Source: JBAZGG01 sp041653015
GTDB taxonomy: Bacteria; Bacillota_I; Bacilli_A; RFN20; CAG-826
Length of the DNA: 64,000 nt
Reading direction: 5' to 3'
NCBI GenBank assembly: GCA_041653015.1
Contig: JBAZGG010000004.1
Coordinates: 1-64,000, forward strand
Part shown: in pieces, positions 17,573-24,714 of the stretch
Position numbering within the stretch: the stretch's first letter is position 1
Layout of the letters: every line of letters begins with the position of its first letter
Notes under the pieces: generated by a model
What the model saw: the letters and a program-made list of their open reading frames with translations, nothing else
What the model was told of the DNA's origin: nothing
Database searches by the model: none
Program-made: the position numbers and the translations under genes

Positions 17573-18552
17573 TATTGAATCAAAATATTCCCTTCTTGTG
17601 CTGCAGCATCAAGCAATGCTTGAGATAATGTTATACCCCATTCAGCAGCAAGTCTAGCGTTTACCGATAGTGGGAATTCAGTTGCGTAACCGACATCGAT
17701 GTCGCCCGCTTTAATTCCATCAACTAAGATTTGAACCGCCATCGCACCGACTTGTTCACCGAGATTGAAATAATCGACACCGAGCCCTAAGATACCACCG
17801 GTCTCAACCATTCCGACATCGCCACAGATGACGATGAAATGTCTGTTCTTTGCCGCTTTTGCGACAGAAGCGATACTAGAGGCAATCGTGTTATCGGTGG
17901 GGATGTAAATCGCGTCGACGCCATCAGCTAATGAATTGATGGTCGACTCCACTAGATTGACATCGTTGATGCCGGCATCTGTAAAGGTCCATTCTTTTGA
18001 TTCGATGCGCGCTTGAGCGATATCGACTTGTTGAATCGAATTGGATTCGGAAACATTATATAGACAAGCGACGTTATCGATCCCCTCAAAATACGTTGAC
18101 AGCAAATCGATCGATTCGTTGACAGGTCCCATGTCGGAACATCCAGTGACATTGCCTCCTGGCTGATGGGCTTGAGGCACCAAATTAGCCCCGATAGGAT
18201 CGGTGACAGCAGAGAAGAGCACCGGCATTTCTTTCCCTCGATCTTCCGCTGCCTTTTTTAAGGCTTGTGAAGTGCTCGTGGCGATGCCTAAAACCATGTC
18301 ATTTCCGAGAACGAGACTGGATGCCATCGAAGGAATCTTGCTTTCATCAAGTTCGGGATTTTGAATGGTTAAAGTGTAGTCGACGTGATTGGCATCAAGG
18401 GTGCTTTTGAATCCAGCGACCACTTTGTCGAGAGCATCGAATGTCGCCAATTGCAAAACACCGATTTTGTGACCGCTACTGCATGATGCAAGGCTTACTG
18501 TCGAAGCCATGACTGCGATAGAGGCGAGACATAGAGTTTTGAGTTTTTTCAT
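17572..18552 (-). CDS. ABC transporter substrate-binding lipoprotein (ABC_sub_bind, TrpX-like)
   Basis: A 326-residue protein with a signal peptide and the lipobox LASC (C24), so it is anchored outside the membrane. The body matches the PF04392 family (KIGVLQLATFDALD, GNVTGCSD, VIPTDN-like segments). The SD is strong: AGGAGG at 18561-18566. It is the first structural gene after a ~220-base leader containing a tyrosine-rich leader peptide and a terminator, which points to tyrosine or an aromatic amino acid as ligand. Relatives in streptococci are assigned to tryptophan. Confidence 0.88.
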   Translation of the reverse strand: MKKLKTLCLASIAVMASTVSLASCSSGHKIGVLQLATFDALDKVVAGFKSTLDANHVDYTLTIQNPELDESKIPSMASSLVLGNDMVLGIATSTSQALKKAAEDRGKEMPVLFSAVTDPIGANLVPQAHQPGGNVTGCSDMGPVNESIDLLSTYFEGIDNVACLYNVSESNSIQQVDIAQARIESKEWTFTDAGINDVNLVESTINSLADGVDAIYIPTDNTIASSIASVAKAAKNRHFIVICGDVGMVETGGILGLGVDYFNLGEQVGAMAVQILVDGIKAGDIDVGYATEFPLSVNARLAAEWGITLSQALLDAAAQEGNILIQ

Positions 18553-18572
18553 AAATTTTACCTCCTGTTTAT

Positions 18573-18610
18573 AAAAATTGAACTCAAGTGAGACAATCGC
18601 CCGAGTTCAA
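18573..18610 (-). terminator. attenuator terminator in the ABC transporter leader
   Basis: A perfect 8-bp stem, TTGAACTC (18610-18603) with GAGTTCAA (18585-18578), followed by five T (18577-18573). It lies between the leader peptide and the SD of the lipoprotein gene, so it must be conditional for the operon to be expressed. The 17-base loop contains GCGAT and TCTCACT, which can pair with upstream sequence instead. Confidence 0.8.
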
Positions 18611-18697
18611 TCGATAAATTTTGTAAATTGATTAGGTGATTGCGATATAATCGTTTCTCACCATCGATACTATTACTTATTTTCCGCGAGAAACAAT
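18587..18697 (-). promoter_or_regulatory. alternative RNA pairings of a tyrosine attenuator
   Basis: Reading in the transcript direction, segment A is ATTGTTTCTC (18697-18688), just after the Tyr codons. Segment B is GGTGAGAAACGAT...ATCGC (18662-18642). Segment C is GCGAT (18600-18596) plus TCTCACT (18593-18587). A pairs with B (GAGAAACGAT, 10 bp with one G-U). B pairs with C (7 bp plus 5 bp, nested), and that pairing crosses the terminator stem, so the two exclude each other. A ribosome stalled on the Tyr codons would cover A and leave B free to pair with C. This is the classical attenuation logic; the folds were found by eye. Confidence 0.65.
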
Positions 18698-18766
18698 TCC
18701 TTTGTAATAATAGTAATAATAAAAATAACTATTGGAAATCAATGAAATTTTTGTGATCGTTTTCAT
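18677..18766 (-). CDS. tyrosine-rich leader peptide (29 aa)
   Basis: A short ORF (ATG at 18766-18764, TAA at 18679-18677) lying about 20 bases after the predicted transcription start. It encodes 29 residues that include the run YFYYYYYY, seven Tyr codons (TAT and TAC mixed) and one Phe, at 18727-18704. A GGTGCGG stretch upstream could act as a weak SD. Terminator and alternative pairings follow. This is how ribosome-mediated attenuators look in amino-acid operons. It could still be a chance reading of an AT-rich triplet stretch, but that would not explain the placed terminator. Confidence 0.75.
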   Translation of the reverse strand: MKTITKISLISNSYFYYYYYYKGIVSRGK

Positions 18767-18792
18767 TATCCGCACCAGCTATTTATGGAATT

Positions 18793-18820
18793 ATTATACA
18801 TTGTGACTTTCAAATGGCAA
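18793..18820 (-). promoter_or_regulatory. sigma-A promoter of the ABC transporter operon
   Basis: On the minus strand, -35 TTGCCA (18820-18815), a 16-base spacer and -10 TATAAT (18798-18793). Transcription would start near 18786, giving a ~235-base untranslated leader before the lipoprotein gene. Confidence 0.75.
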
Positions 18821-18858
18821 AGGATATTTTTACTAACATCAAGATTTTACGCCTTTTC

Positions 18859-18887
18859 TTGAAAAGAATGACGCTTGTTGGTATATT
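18859..18887 (+). promoter_or_regulatory. sigma-A promoter of alaS
   Basis: -35 TTGAAA (18859-18864), 17-base spacer, -10 TATATT (18882-18887). The start would fall near 18895, just before the T-box leader. It faces away from the ABC promoter, with 38 bases between the two -35 elements. Confidence 0.8.
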
Positions 18888-18901
18888 ATAAATAATTCAA
18901 T

Positions 18902-19049
18902 AGAGAAAAGAAGCTCATCGCTGAGCGGGCCACTTCTCTGAAGCGATCAACTCTCGCCGCACATGCTGCGTTAAAGCAAAATTAAGGGCACTGTTAGCTA
19001 AACAAGGATGGTACCACGATGTCGCATCGTTCCTTGAGGACGATTTTTT
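18902..19049 (+). promoter_or_regulatory. T-box riboswitch of alaS with a very short Stem I
   Basis: The antiterminator is clear: CAAGGA (19003-19008) pairs with TCCTTG (19031-19036) and ACGATG (19016-19021) with CATCGT (19025-19030). Between them is the 7-base bulge TGGTACC (19009-19015), which reads the tRNA acceptor end. The bulge T suits discriminator base A. Stem I appears to be only AGAGAA (18902-18907) with TTCTCT (18934-18939) plus a GCTCA/TGAGC hairpin. The internal loop between them carries GCC-A (18929-18932), an alanine specifier. No distal Stem I bulges are visible. Uncharged tRNA-Ala would favour readthrough into alaS. Confidence 0.85.
19026..19049 (+). terminator. T-box-controlled terminator of alaS
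   Basis: ATCGTTCC (19026-19033), loop TTGA and GGACGAT (19038-19044), with one bulged T, followed by six T (19044-19049). It shares CATCGTTCC with the antiterminator, so the two folds exclude each other. Confidence 0.8.
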
Positions 19050-19071
19050 ATTGTCTAAAGGAGAAGCAATT

Positions 19072-21681
19072 ATGAGAAAATATACTGGTGATCAAATCAG
19101 GCAATTATGGCTCGATTTCTTTAAGGAACGAGGGCATAGAGTGGAGAAAAGCGCTTCGCTAGTGCCGTATAAAGACCCGACGCTATTATGGATAAATTCC
19201 GGCGTCGCCGCCTTAAAAAAATATTTTGATGGCAGCGAGGTTCCACCTTCTCGACGAATCACTGATGTGCAAAAATCGATTCGCACAAACGACATTGAAA
19301 ATGTCGGCAAGACGGCTAGACATCATACCTTTTTTGAAATGTTAGGTAATTTTTCCATCGGCGATTATTTTCGCAAAGAAGTCATCGCTTGGGCTTTTGA
19401 AATACTGATCGACAAGAAATATTTCGGATTTGATATCAATAAGATATATGTCACATATTTACCAACTGATCTCGAGACGAGAGATCTATGGATTAAAAAT
19501 GGTTTGCCGAGCTCTCATCTGATTCCTTTAGAAGGTAATTTTTGGCAGATCGGTGAAGGACCGTGCGGACCGAATACCGAAGTGTTTTTTGATCGAGGAG
19601 AAAAATATGATCCCAAACATATCGGCATCAAACTTCTTCATGACGATATCGAAAATGACCGCTACATCGAAATTTGGGGAATTGTTTTTTCACAATACAA
19701 TGCGGTGGAAGGCGTCAAAAGAGAAGACTATAAAGAACTTCCGAGTAAAAATATCGATACGGGCGCTGGACTCGAGCGCATCGCCTGTATAATGCAGGAG
19801 ACCGATACCGATTTTGAGACAGATCTATTCATGCCGATTATTCGCTCGACAGAGAAATTATCAAAAAAGCCATATGCGGAACCAAACCTTATGGCGTATC
19901 GCGTTATCGCCGATCACATCCGCGCTCTTTCCTTCGCTCTTCTAGATGGCGAAACGTTTTCTAATGAAGGGCGTGGCTACGTTTTGAGGAGATTGCTCCG
20001 ACGAGCGATGCTCTATGGGCAAAAAATTGGCATCACAAAGCCATTCTTATATCAATTGGTGACTGCTGTGGCCTCCATCATGCGAAATGCATATCCGGAA
20101 TTTGATGGTCGCGTTGCGCAGATATCAAAGCAGATTCGCATTGAAGAAGAGAAGTTTATGAAGACATTGCTGTCTGGTGAAGAGATGCTGCGACAATTTG
20201 TAAAGGATAAAAAAGATTTAGCGGGAAAAGACGCTTTTAAACTATACGACACTTATGGCTTCCCAATCGATTTGACGATTGAAATATGTGCTGAATACGG
20301 CATTCACGTCGATCAAAAAGGTTTTGAAAAAGGAATGGAAAAGCAAAAAGAAAGAGCGAGAAAATCGCGAAGAGAAATGCAATCGATGAAAAAGCAGTCG
20401 CGCGATTTGCTCTCCTGTTCACTTCCGAGCGAATTCACTTATGACGACAAAGAGTTTAAATCTAAAGCAATCGCTCTATTCGTCGATGGAAAAGAAGTTG
20501 ATTCCTTCTCTGATGAAGGCGATATCATCTTTGCAAAAACTCCATTCTATGCCGAAAGTGGTGGCCAAGTCGCCGATTCAGGGGCGATTAGTAATAGAAT
20601 AGTTAAAGCCGATGTTATCGATGTACAAAAATCGCCGAATAAACAGCCTCTCCATCATGTCAGGGTTGTCAAAGGCGTTATTAAAACTGGTGATTCTTTC
20701 ATATTGCGAGTGAATCATCAGCAAAGGCAGTACACGGCGAGAAATCATACAGCGACACATCTTTTACAAAGAGCGCTAGAAGAAGTTTTAGGCGACCATA
20801 TCGCCCAGCAAGGCTCATATGTTTCGAGTCAATATCTCCGCTTTGATTTCAATCATTTTGAAAAGATTTCCGATGCTGATTTAGCCAAAATTGAACAATT
20901 GGTGAATCGCTATATCGCTGAAGCTCATCAAGTGACGACGAGCATTTTGCCGATTGCGGAAGCTGAGAAGTTAGGTGCAAAAGCTCTCTTCCAAGAAAAA
21001 TATGGCGATGTCGTTCGCGTCGTCATCGTTGAGGACGTCTCAAAAGAGTTTTGTGGTGGAACGCATGTTAAGAACACATCGGAGATCGGCATTTTTAAAA
21101 TAGAAAGCGAAGAGTCGATCGCCTCAGGAATTCGAAGAATTCAGGCTCGCACCTCTTATGGCGCTTTTGAATTGATAGAGAAAAAAGAATCAGTCTTAAA
21201 TAAGCTTAAACAGACGCTTGGCGCCTCATCATATCTCGAGATCAATGATCGATTATCATCCATCGAAAAAGATAATGATGAACTCAAGAAACGCAATGGT
21301 GAACTTCTTGAAAAAACAGCTTATGCTCTATCTCTTTCATTAAAAAATGAATTCGCGATTTTCAATGGCTTTTCTTTATTGATCACGCATCTTCCCGATG
21401 CTCATCGCGAAGGTTTATTAAAAATCTGTGATTTATTGAAGGCGAATCTCAAAGATTATGTCATCATTCTCACCGGTGGCAATTCAGGCGCCATCCCAAT
21501 TATTGCTTGTGTTGGCGGTCGCGCTTTAAAAGAGGGTATTAAAGCTGGTAATCTCGTGAAGATTATCGCTAAAGATTTAAACGGATCAGGCGGAGGGCGA
21601 GACGACATGGCTTTCGGTCAAGGCAAAGATGCCGCGAAGATTAAGTCATCTCTTTCTCACATCAAGGAGTTTTTGAACTGA
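19072..21681 (+). CDS. alaS: alanyl-tRNA synthetase
   Basis: An 869-residue enzyme. The start at ATG 19072 is set by the AGGAG SD at 19059-19063; an upstream in-frame TTG is not needed. It has the class II catalytic domain (HHTFFEMLGNFSIGDYF), the editing/zinc motifs NHTATHLLQ and CGGTH, and the C-terminal C-Ala domain ending at GGGRDDMAFGQGK. It charges tRNA-Ala and is controlled by the T-box just upstream. The stop overlaps the ruvX start by one base. Confidence 0.97.
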   Translation: MRKYTGDQIRQLWLDFFKERGHRVEKSASLVPYKDPTLLWINSGVAALKKYFDGSEVPPSRRITDVQKSIRTNDIENVGKTARHHTFFEMLGNFSIGDYFRKEVIAWAFEILIDKKYFGFDINKIYVTYLPTDLETRDLWIKNGLPSSHLIPLEGNFWQIGEGPCGPNTEVFFDRGEKYDPKHIGIKLLHDDIENDRYIEIWGIVFSQYNAVEGVKREDYKELPSKNIDTGAGLERIACIMQETDTDFETDLFMPIIRSTEKLSKKPYAEPNLMAYRVIADHIRALSFALLDGETFSNEGRGYVLRRLLRRAMLYGQKIGITKPFLYQLVTAVASIMRNAYPEFDGRVAQISKQIRIEEEKFMKTLLSGEEMLRQFVKDKKDLAGKDAFKLYDTYGFPIDLTIEICAEYGIHVDQKGFEKGMEKQKERARKSRREMQSMKKQSRDLLSCSLPSEFTYDDKEFKSKAIALFVDGKEVDSFSDEGDIIFAKTPFYAESGGQVADSGAISNRIVKADVIDVQKSPNKQPLHHVRVVKGVIKTGDSFILRVNHQQRQYTARNHTATHLLQRALEEVLGDHIAQQGSYVSSQYLRFDFNHFEKISDADLAKIEQLVNRYIAEAHQVTTSILPIAEAEKLGAKALFQEKYGDVVRVVIVEDVSKEFCGGTHVKNTSEIGIFKIESEESIASGIRRIQARTSYGAFELIEKKESVLNKLKQTLGASSYLEINDRLSSIEKDNDELKKRNGELLEKTAYALSLSLKNEFAIFNGFSLLITHLPDAHREGLLKICDLLKANLKDYVIILTGGNSGAIPIIACVGGRALKEGIKAGNLVKIIAKDLNGSGGGRDDMAFGQGKDAAKIKSSLSHIKEFLN

Positions 21682-22118
21682 TGGATCGCATTATAGCTTT
21701 TGATCTAGGAACGAAATCGCTCGGGGTGGCTATCACCGACTCGCTTTTGATATCCGCTCACGGCTACGAGAACTTTCGTTTTCAAGACAGAGCCTACAAA
21801 ATCGCTTTAGAAGAAGCGCTTCGCATCATCGATAAGGAAAATATACGAGAGGTATGCATCGGATTGCCTCTCCACATGTCGGGCGAGATGTCAGATTCGG
21901 CTCAAAGTTCGCTCATCTTTCGCGACACTCTCCTCAAAGAGAGACCACATTTAAAAATCGAGATGATCGATGAGCGAATGACGACGATGATCGCGAATAA
22001 GCGACTTCTGGAAGCTGACCTTTCGCGAGAGAAGCGAAAGAGAGTGATCGACGAGATGTCAGCGGTCGTCATCCTCGAATCCTATTTATCAAAAAGGAGT
22101 GCACAGCATGGAAGATAG
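21681..22118 (+). CDS. ruvX: YqgF/RuvX putative Holliday-junction resolvase / pre-16S rRNA nuclease
   Basis: A 145-residue RNase H-fold protein beginning IIAFDLGTKSLGVAITD, with a second acidic motif in IDERMTT and a C-terminal aspartate in VIDEMSAV. The alaS-yqgF-DUF1292 order is common in Firmicutes (B. subtilis alaS-yrzL-yrrK-yrzB). Family members process 16S rRNA 5' ends. It overlaps alaS by one base and the next gene by 11. Confidence 0.92.
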   Translation: MDRIIAFDLGTKSLGVAITDSLLISAHGYENFRFQDRAYKIALEEALRIIDKENIREVCIGLPLHMSGEMSDSAQSSLIFRDTLLKERPHLKIEMIDERMTTMIANKRLLEADLSREKRKRVIDEMSAVVILESYLSKRSAQHGR

Positions 22119-22371
22119 AACATTTACGATTATCGATAAAGATACTGGAAAAGAGAAAGTGATGAAAATCCTTTTTACCTATGAAAACTCTGAGCGACAC
22201 GCTCAATACGTTTTCTTGTATTCAGAAGATAAACCGGATGAAGTCGTGGCGTATCGCTATGACGATGAAAATAATTTATTCGCTCTCGAAGACGCTGAAG
22301 AATATAAAGAAGTTGAAGAAGTGTTCAACGCCTATTTAGAAGATCCGAAAATTAACGCTCACAAAGAATAG
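22108..22371 (+). CDS. DUF1292 (YrzB-like) protein
   Basis: An acidic 87-residue protein. The start at ATG 22108 is chosen from the SD AGGAG eight bases upstream; a GTG nine bases earlier overlaps the SD. The sequence (YVFLYSEDKPDEVVAYRYDDENNLFALEDAEE) is typical of DUF1292. The function is unknown but the gene is conserved behind yqgF in Firmicutes. Its end overlaps the convergent chrA gene by 13 bases. Confidence 0.85.
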   Translation: MEDRTFTIIDKDTGKEKVMKILFTYENSERHAQYVFLYSEDKPDEVVAYRYDDENNLFALEDAEEYKEVEEVFNAYLEDPKINAHKE

Positions 22372-22925
22372 ACGACGATTCCCATCGCGGCCGCAATCAG
22401 AATGATGACGATCGGATTAGGTTTTTTCTTTGTCACTTTTGAATAAGTGATCATCAGCACTCCCAAATTGAGCATGATGCCGATGGTGGCAAAATCAATC
22501 GTCGAAAAATCAAAAGATAAAATGCGGCTTTGATTGAATATGATGAACAGTCCATTGACTAGAATCAAACCGATGACCACGGGCATGATGCCTTTTATCA
22601 TCCCTTTGATCAATCGACTCTTCATGAATAATTGAAAAATAACCGCCACGATTAAGATGATTAAAATAGACGGTGCGATGAAACCTAATGTGGCGCATAC
22701 TGCACCAAAGAAACCGCCTTGAGTGGATCCGACAAACGTCGCAATATTGATGGCGAAAGGGCCTGGTGTAGCTTCGCTAACGCCAATGAGAGTCAATATT
22801 TGACCTTCGCTTAGCCATCCCGCCTTCACGACTTCGCTTTGAACTAAAGGGATAGCGCCATACCCGCCACCAAAAGTGAAAAGCCCAATCATGAAGAATG
22901 TGAAAAAGAGTTGCAGAAAAATCAT
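22359..22925 (-). CDS. chrA: chromate transporter-family protein (single ChrA domain), second gene
   Basis: A 188-residue membrane protein with the ChrA motifs FTFGGGYGAIPLVQ and EATPGPFAINIATF. Single-domain ChrA proteins normally come as adjacent pairs that act together, and a homologue lies directly upstream. The ATG at 22925 overlaps the stop of that gene, provided its frameshift is corrected. The transported substrate in anaerobes is not certain, and chromate export is only the family label. Confidence 0.88.
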   Translation of the reverse strand: MIFLQLFFTFFMIGLFTFGGGYGAIPLVQSEVVKAGWLSEGQILTLIGVSEATPGPFAINIATFVGSTQGGFFGAVCATLGFIAPSILIILIVAVIFQLFMKSRLIKGMIKGIMPVVIGLILVNGLFIIFNQSRILSFDFSTIDFATIGIMLNLGVLMITYSKVTKKKPNPIVIILIAAAMGIVVYSL

Positions 22926-23505
22926 TTTTGCTGGCCTCTTTTCTTCATTTTATATACGAGTTCAAAAATTAAACCTACTAATGCTCCTCCAAGAATAAAA
23001 AATACAGATGAGATCGAAGCGTTTAAAAAGCCGAGGACGAGCGATAGAGAGATCGTGATGACGAGAATAGCGATAGTGAAAGGATTTTTTTCCATGCTTT
23101 TATAGAGATAAAACTGCCCATTATCACTAAAAGAGCGACTGCGGCTTTAATGCCCATAAAAGCGTGATTGATGATTTCAATTTGCATAAATTGATCTAAA
23201 AAGAGGGAGATGATAAAGATTATGACAAAAGATGGAATGACTAATCCGATCGTCGCGAAGATAGTACCTAGCACTCCGGCAACGCGGTAGCCAACATATG
23301 TCGCAGCATTGATCGATAGAGGACCGGGTGTCGCTTCGCTGATGGCGATAATATCAGCGACCTCTTCAGCCCGCATCCATTTTTTCTTGTCTGTCACTTC
23401 TTGCTGTATCAACGGAATCATCGCGTACCCGCCACCAAAAGTGAACAGACCTATTTTGAAAAAGGTGAGAAACAGGATGAGGTATTTTTTAAATGTGCTT
23501 TCCAT
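22922..23505 (-). pseudogene. chrA: chromate transporter-family gene, frameshifted in a 7-T/7-A run
   Basis: The first 138 or so codons encode a normal ChrA half (FTFGGGYAMIPLIQ, EATPGPLSINAATYVGYR). In the single-frame reading the protein ends as low-complexity SLSLFSSSRS. After the homopolymer at 23085-23091, the neighbouring frame continues as a good ChrA membrane tail (NPFTIAILVITISLSLVLGF, ending KKRGQQK) to a stop at 22924-22922 that overlaps the next ATG. One extra A in the mRNA, or a -1 shift, would restore about 194 residues. It may be a sequencing error, a real mutation or a slippage site. Confidence 0.75.
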
Positions 23506-23520
23506 TTTTTATATTGTTCT

Positions 23521-23548
23521 ATTATATAGAAACACCCTTTTTTGTCAA
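23521..23548 (-). promoter_or_regulatory. consensus promoter of the chrA pair
   Basis: On the minus strand, a perfect -35 TTGACA (23548-23543), a 16-base spacer and a perfect -10 TATAAT (23526-23521), just upstream of the ATG at 23505. The transcript would have a very short leader. Confidence 0.85.
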
Positions 23549-23593
23549 ATGGCATGCTCTATTAAAAATAAAGTAGTATTTTATGCGAAGTAT

Positions 23594-23602
23594 TGATATA
23601 AT
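23594..23602 (+). promoter_or_regulatory. extended -10 promoter of greA
   Basis: TGATATAAT is a TGn plus TATAAT element. It lies 25 bases upstream of the greA ATG, with an AGAGG SD in between. Confidence 0.6.
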
Positions 23603-23627
23603 TTTTATCGATATAAGAGGTATATAT

Positions 23628-24098
23628 ATGGTCGTAACAATAGAATTGACGGAAGATGGACGCATTCAACTTGTCGCTGAAAAGAAAAAACTCATCGAAA
23701 TTGAACGCCCTGAAGTAATAGAACAATTAAAAGCTGCTCGCGCCCAAGGTGACTTGAGTGAAAATGCTGACTATGACGCTGCCCGAAACAAACAAGCGGA
23801 AGTCGAAGCGAGAATCAAAGAGATTGACAATATATTGTCGGCTGCAAAGATTGTTAAAAACCAAGTTAAATCAGACAAAACTATTTCGCTCGGTTCAAGC
23901 GTCACGATTAAAAATTGTAAAAGTGGCGAAGAAAAAGATATCAAGATTGTCGGGACTGTTGAAGCTGATCCATTCAGAGGGTTTGTGTCGAATCAATCAC
24001 CAGTCGGAATCGCTTTATTAGGTCATAAAGTCGGCGATGTTGTCCTCGTCAAAGCAAAATTGCCATTCGAAGTTGAGATCATAAAAGTTATAAAATAA
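23628..24098 (+). CDS. greA: transcription elongation factor GreA
   Basis: A 156-residue protein. ATG 23628 follows an AGAGG SD and gives the usual length; a 15-codon upstream extension would run into the promoter. The N-terminal coiled coil carries GDLSENADYDAARNKQ, whose tip acidic residues enter the RNA polymerase secondary channel to trigger cleavage of backtracked RNA. The C-terminal FKBP-like domain includes SPVGIALLGHKVGD. It is a single gene with its own terminator. Confidence 0.95.
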   Translation: MVVTIELTEDGRIQLVAEKKKLIEIERPEVIEQLKAARAQGDLSENADYDAARNKQAEVEARIKEIDNILSAAKIVKNQVKSDKTISLGSSVTIKNCKSGEEKDIKIVGTVEADPFRGFVSNQSPVGIALLGHKVGDVVLVKAKLPFEVEIIKVIK

Positions 24099-24105
24099 AT
24101 TAAAG

Positions 24106-24127
24106 CGAACACTGAGTTCGTTTTTTT
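24106..24127 (+). terminator. greA terminator
   Basis: CGAAC (24106-24110), loop ACTGA, GTTCG (24116-24120), then seven T. It sits seven bases after the greA stop. Confidence 0.8.
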
Positions 24128-24183
24128 ATACTGCTTGGGCACTTCGTTGTCATTCTTTACTAATTGATAGTGGAGGTGATGAT

Positions 24184-24714
24184 ATGTTTAAAGTAATAAT
24201 CGGAGTAGTTATCGCAACCATTGTTTTGATCGTCGTCATGTCGCAAGTGAGCCGATATGTGAATACGACAACTGACACTGACACAGTGCTCGTCAGCGAC
24301 GATAATCGACTAACGGTCACAATCACTGGTGAAGTGGCAAGAGCGGGAACTTATCTTTTAGATAATAATACAAACTTAAGCAATTTGATCGATGCCGCTT
24401 CTGGCGCGACATCAAATGCTGATGAACTAGCGTATGACGTCTCTTATCTTTTAGAAGACGATCAATCGTTTTATATAGCTCCAAAATACGATAACGGAAA
24501 TGCGTGTTCGATCGATCCGATTAAAAAAGTGAATATAAACAGAGATGATAAAAATACTCTTATGGAGATAAACGCGATCGGTGATACGATTGCCACGAAT
24601 CTCATCTCATATCGACAGAGCAATTCATTCAAACGCATCGAAGATGTTAAAAACGTTAGTGGAATCGGTCCTGCAACATTTGAAAAAATTAAGAATTATA
24701 TAACGATTAAATGA
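24184..24714 (+). CDS. comEA: competence DNA-binding protein ComEA
   Basis: A 176-residue protein: one N-terminal membrane segment (residues 4-22), an SLBB domain (about 45-100, TVTITGEVARAGTYLL), and paired helix-hairpin-helix motifs (KVNINRDDKNTL, INAIGDTIATNLI, VSGIGPATFEKI). It binds incoming double-stranded DNA at the cell surface. The SD is GGAGGTGAT. It overlaps comEC by four bases. Together they suggest natural DNA uptake, although no pilus genes are in the window. Confidence 0.92.
   Translation: MFKVIIGVVIATIVLIVVMSQVSRYVNTTTDTDTVLVSDDNRLTVTITGEVARAGTYLLDNNTNLSNLIDAASGATSNADELAYDVSYLLEDDQSFYIAPKYDNGNACSIDPIKKVNINRDDKNTLMEINAIGDTIATNLISYRQSNSFKRIEDVKNVSGIGPATFEKIKNYITIK

Noticed and set aside
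18704..18727. TTA/TAT triplet repeat as a simple microsatellite
   Set aside because: The run is imperfect (TAT and TAC mixed with TTT). It is in frame with an ATG and a stop and is followed by a placed terminator, so a coding leader is the better reading, though chance is kept as the main alternative.
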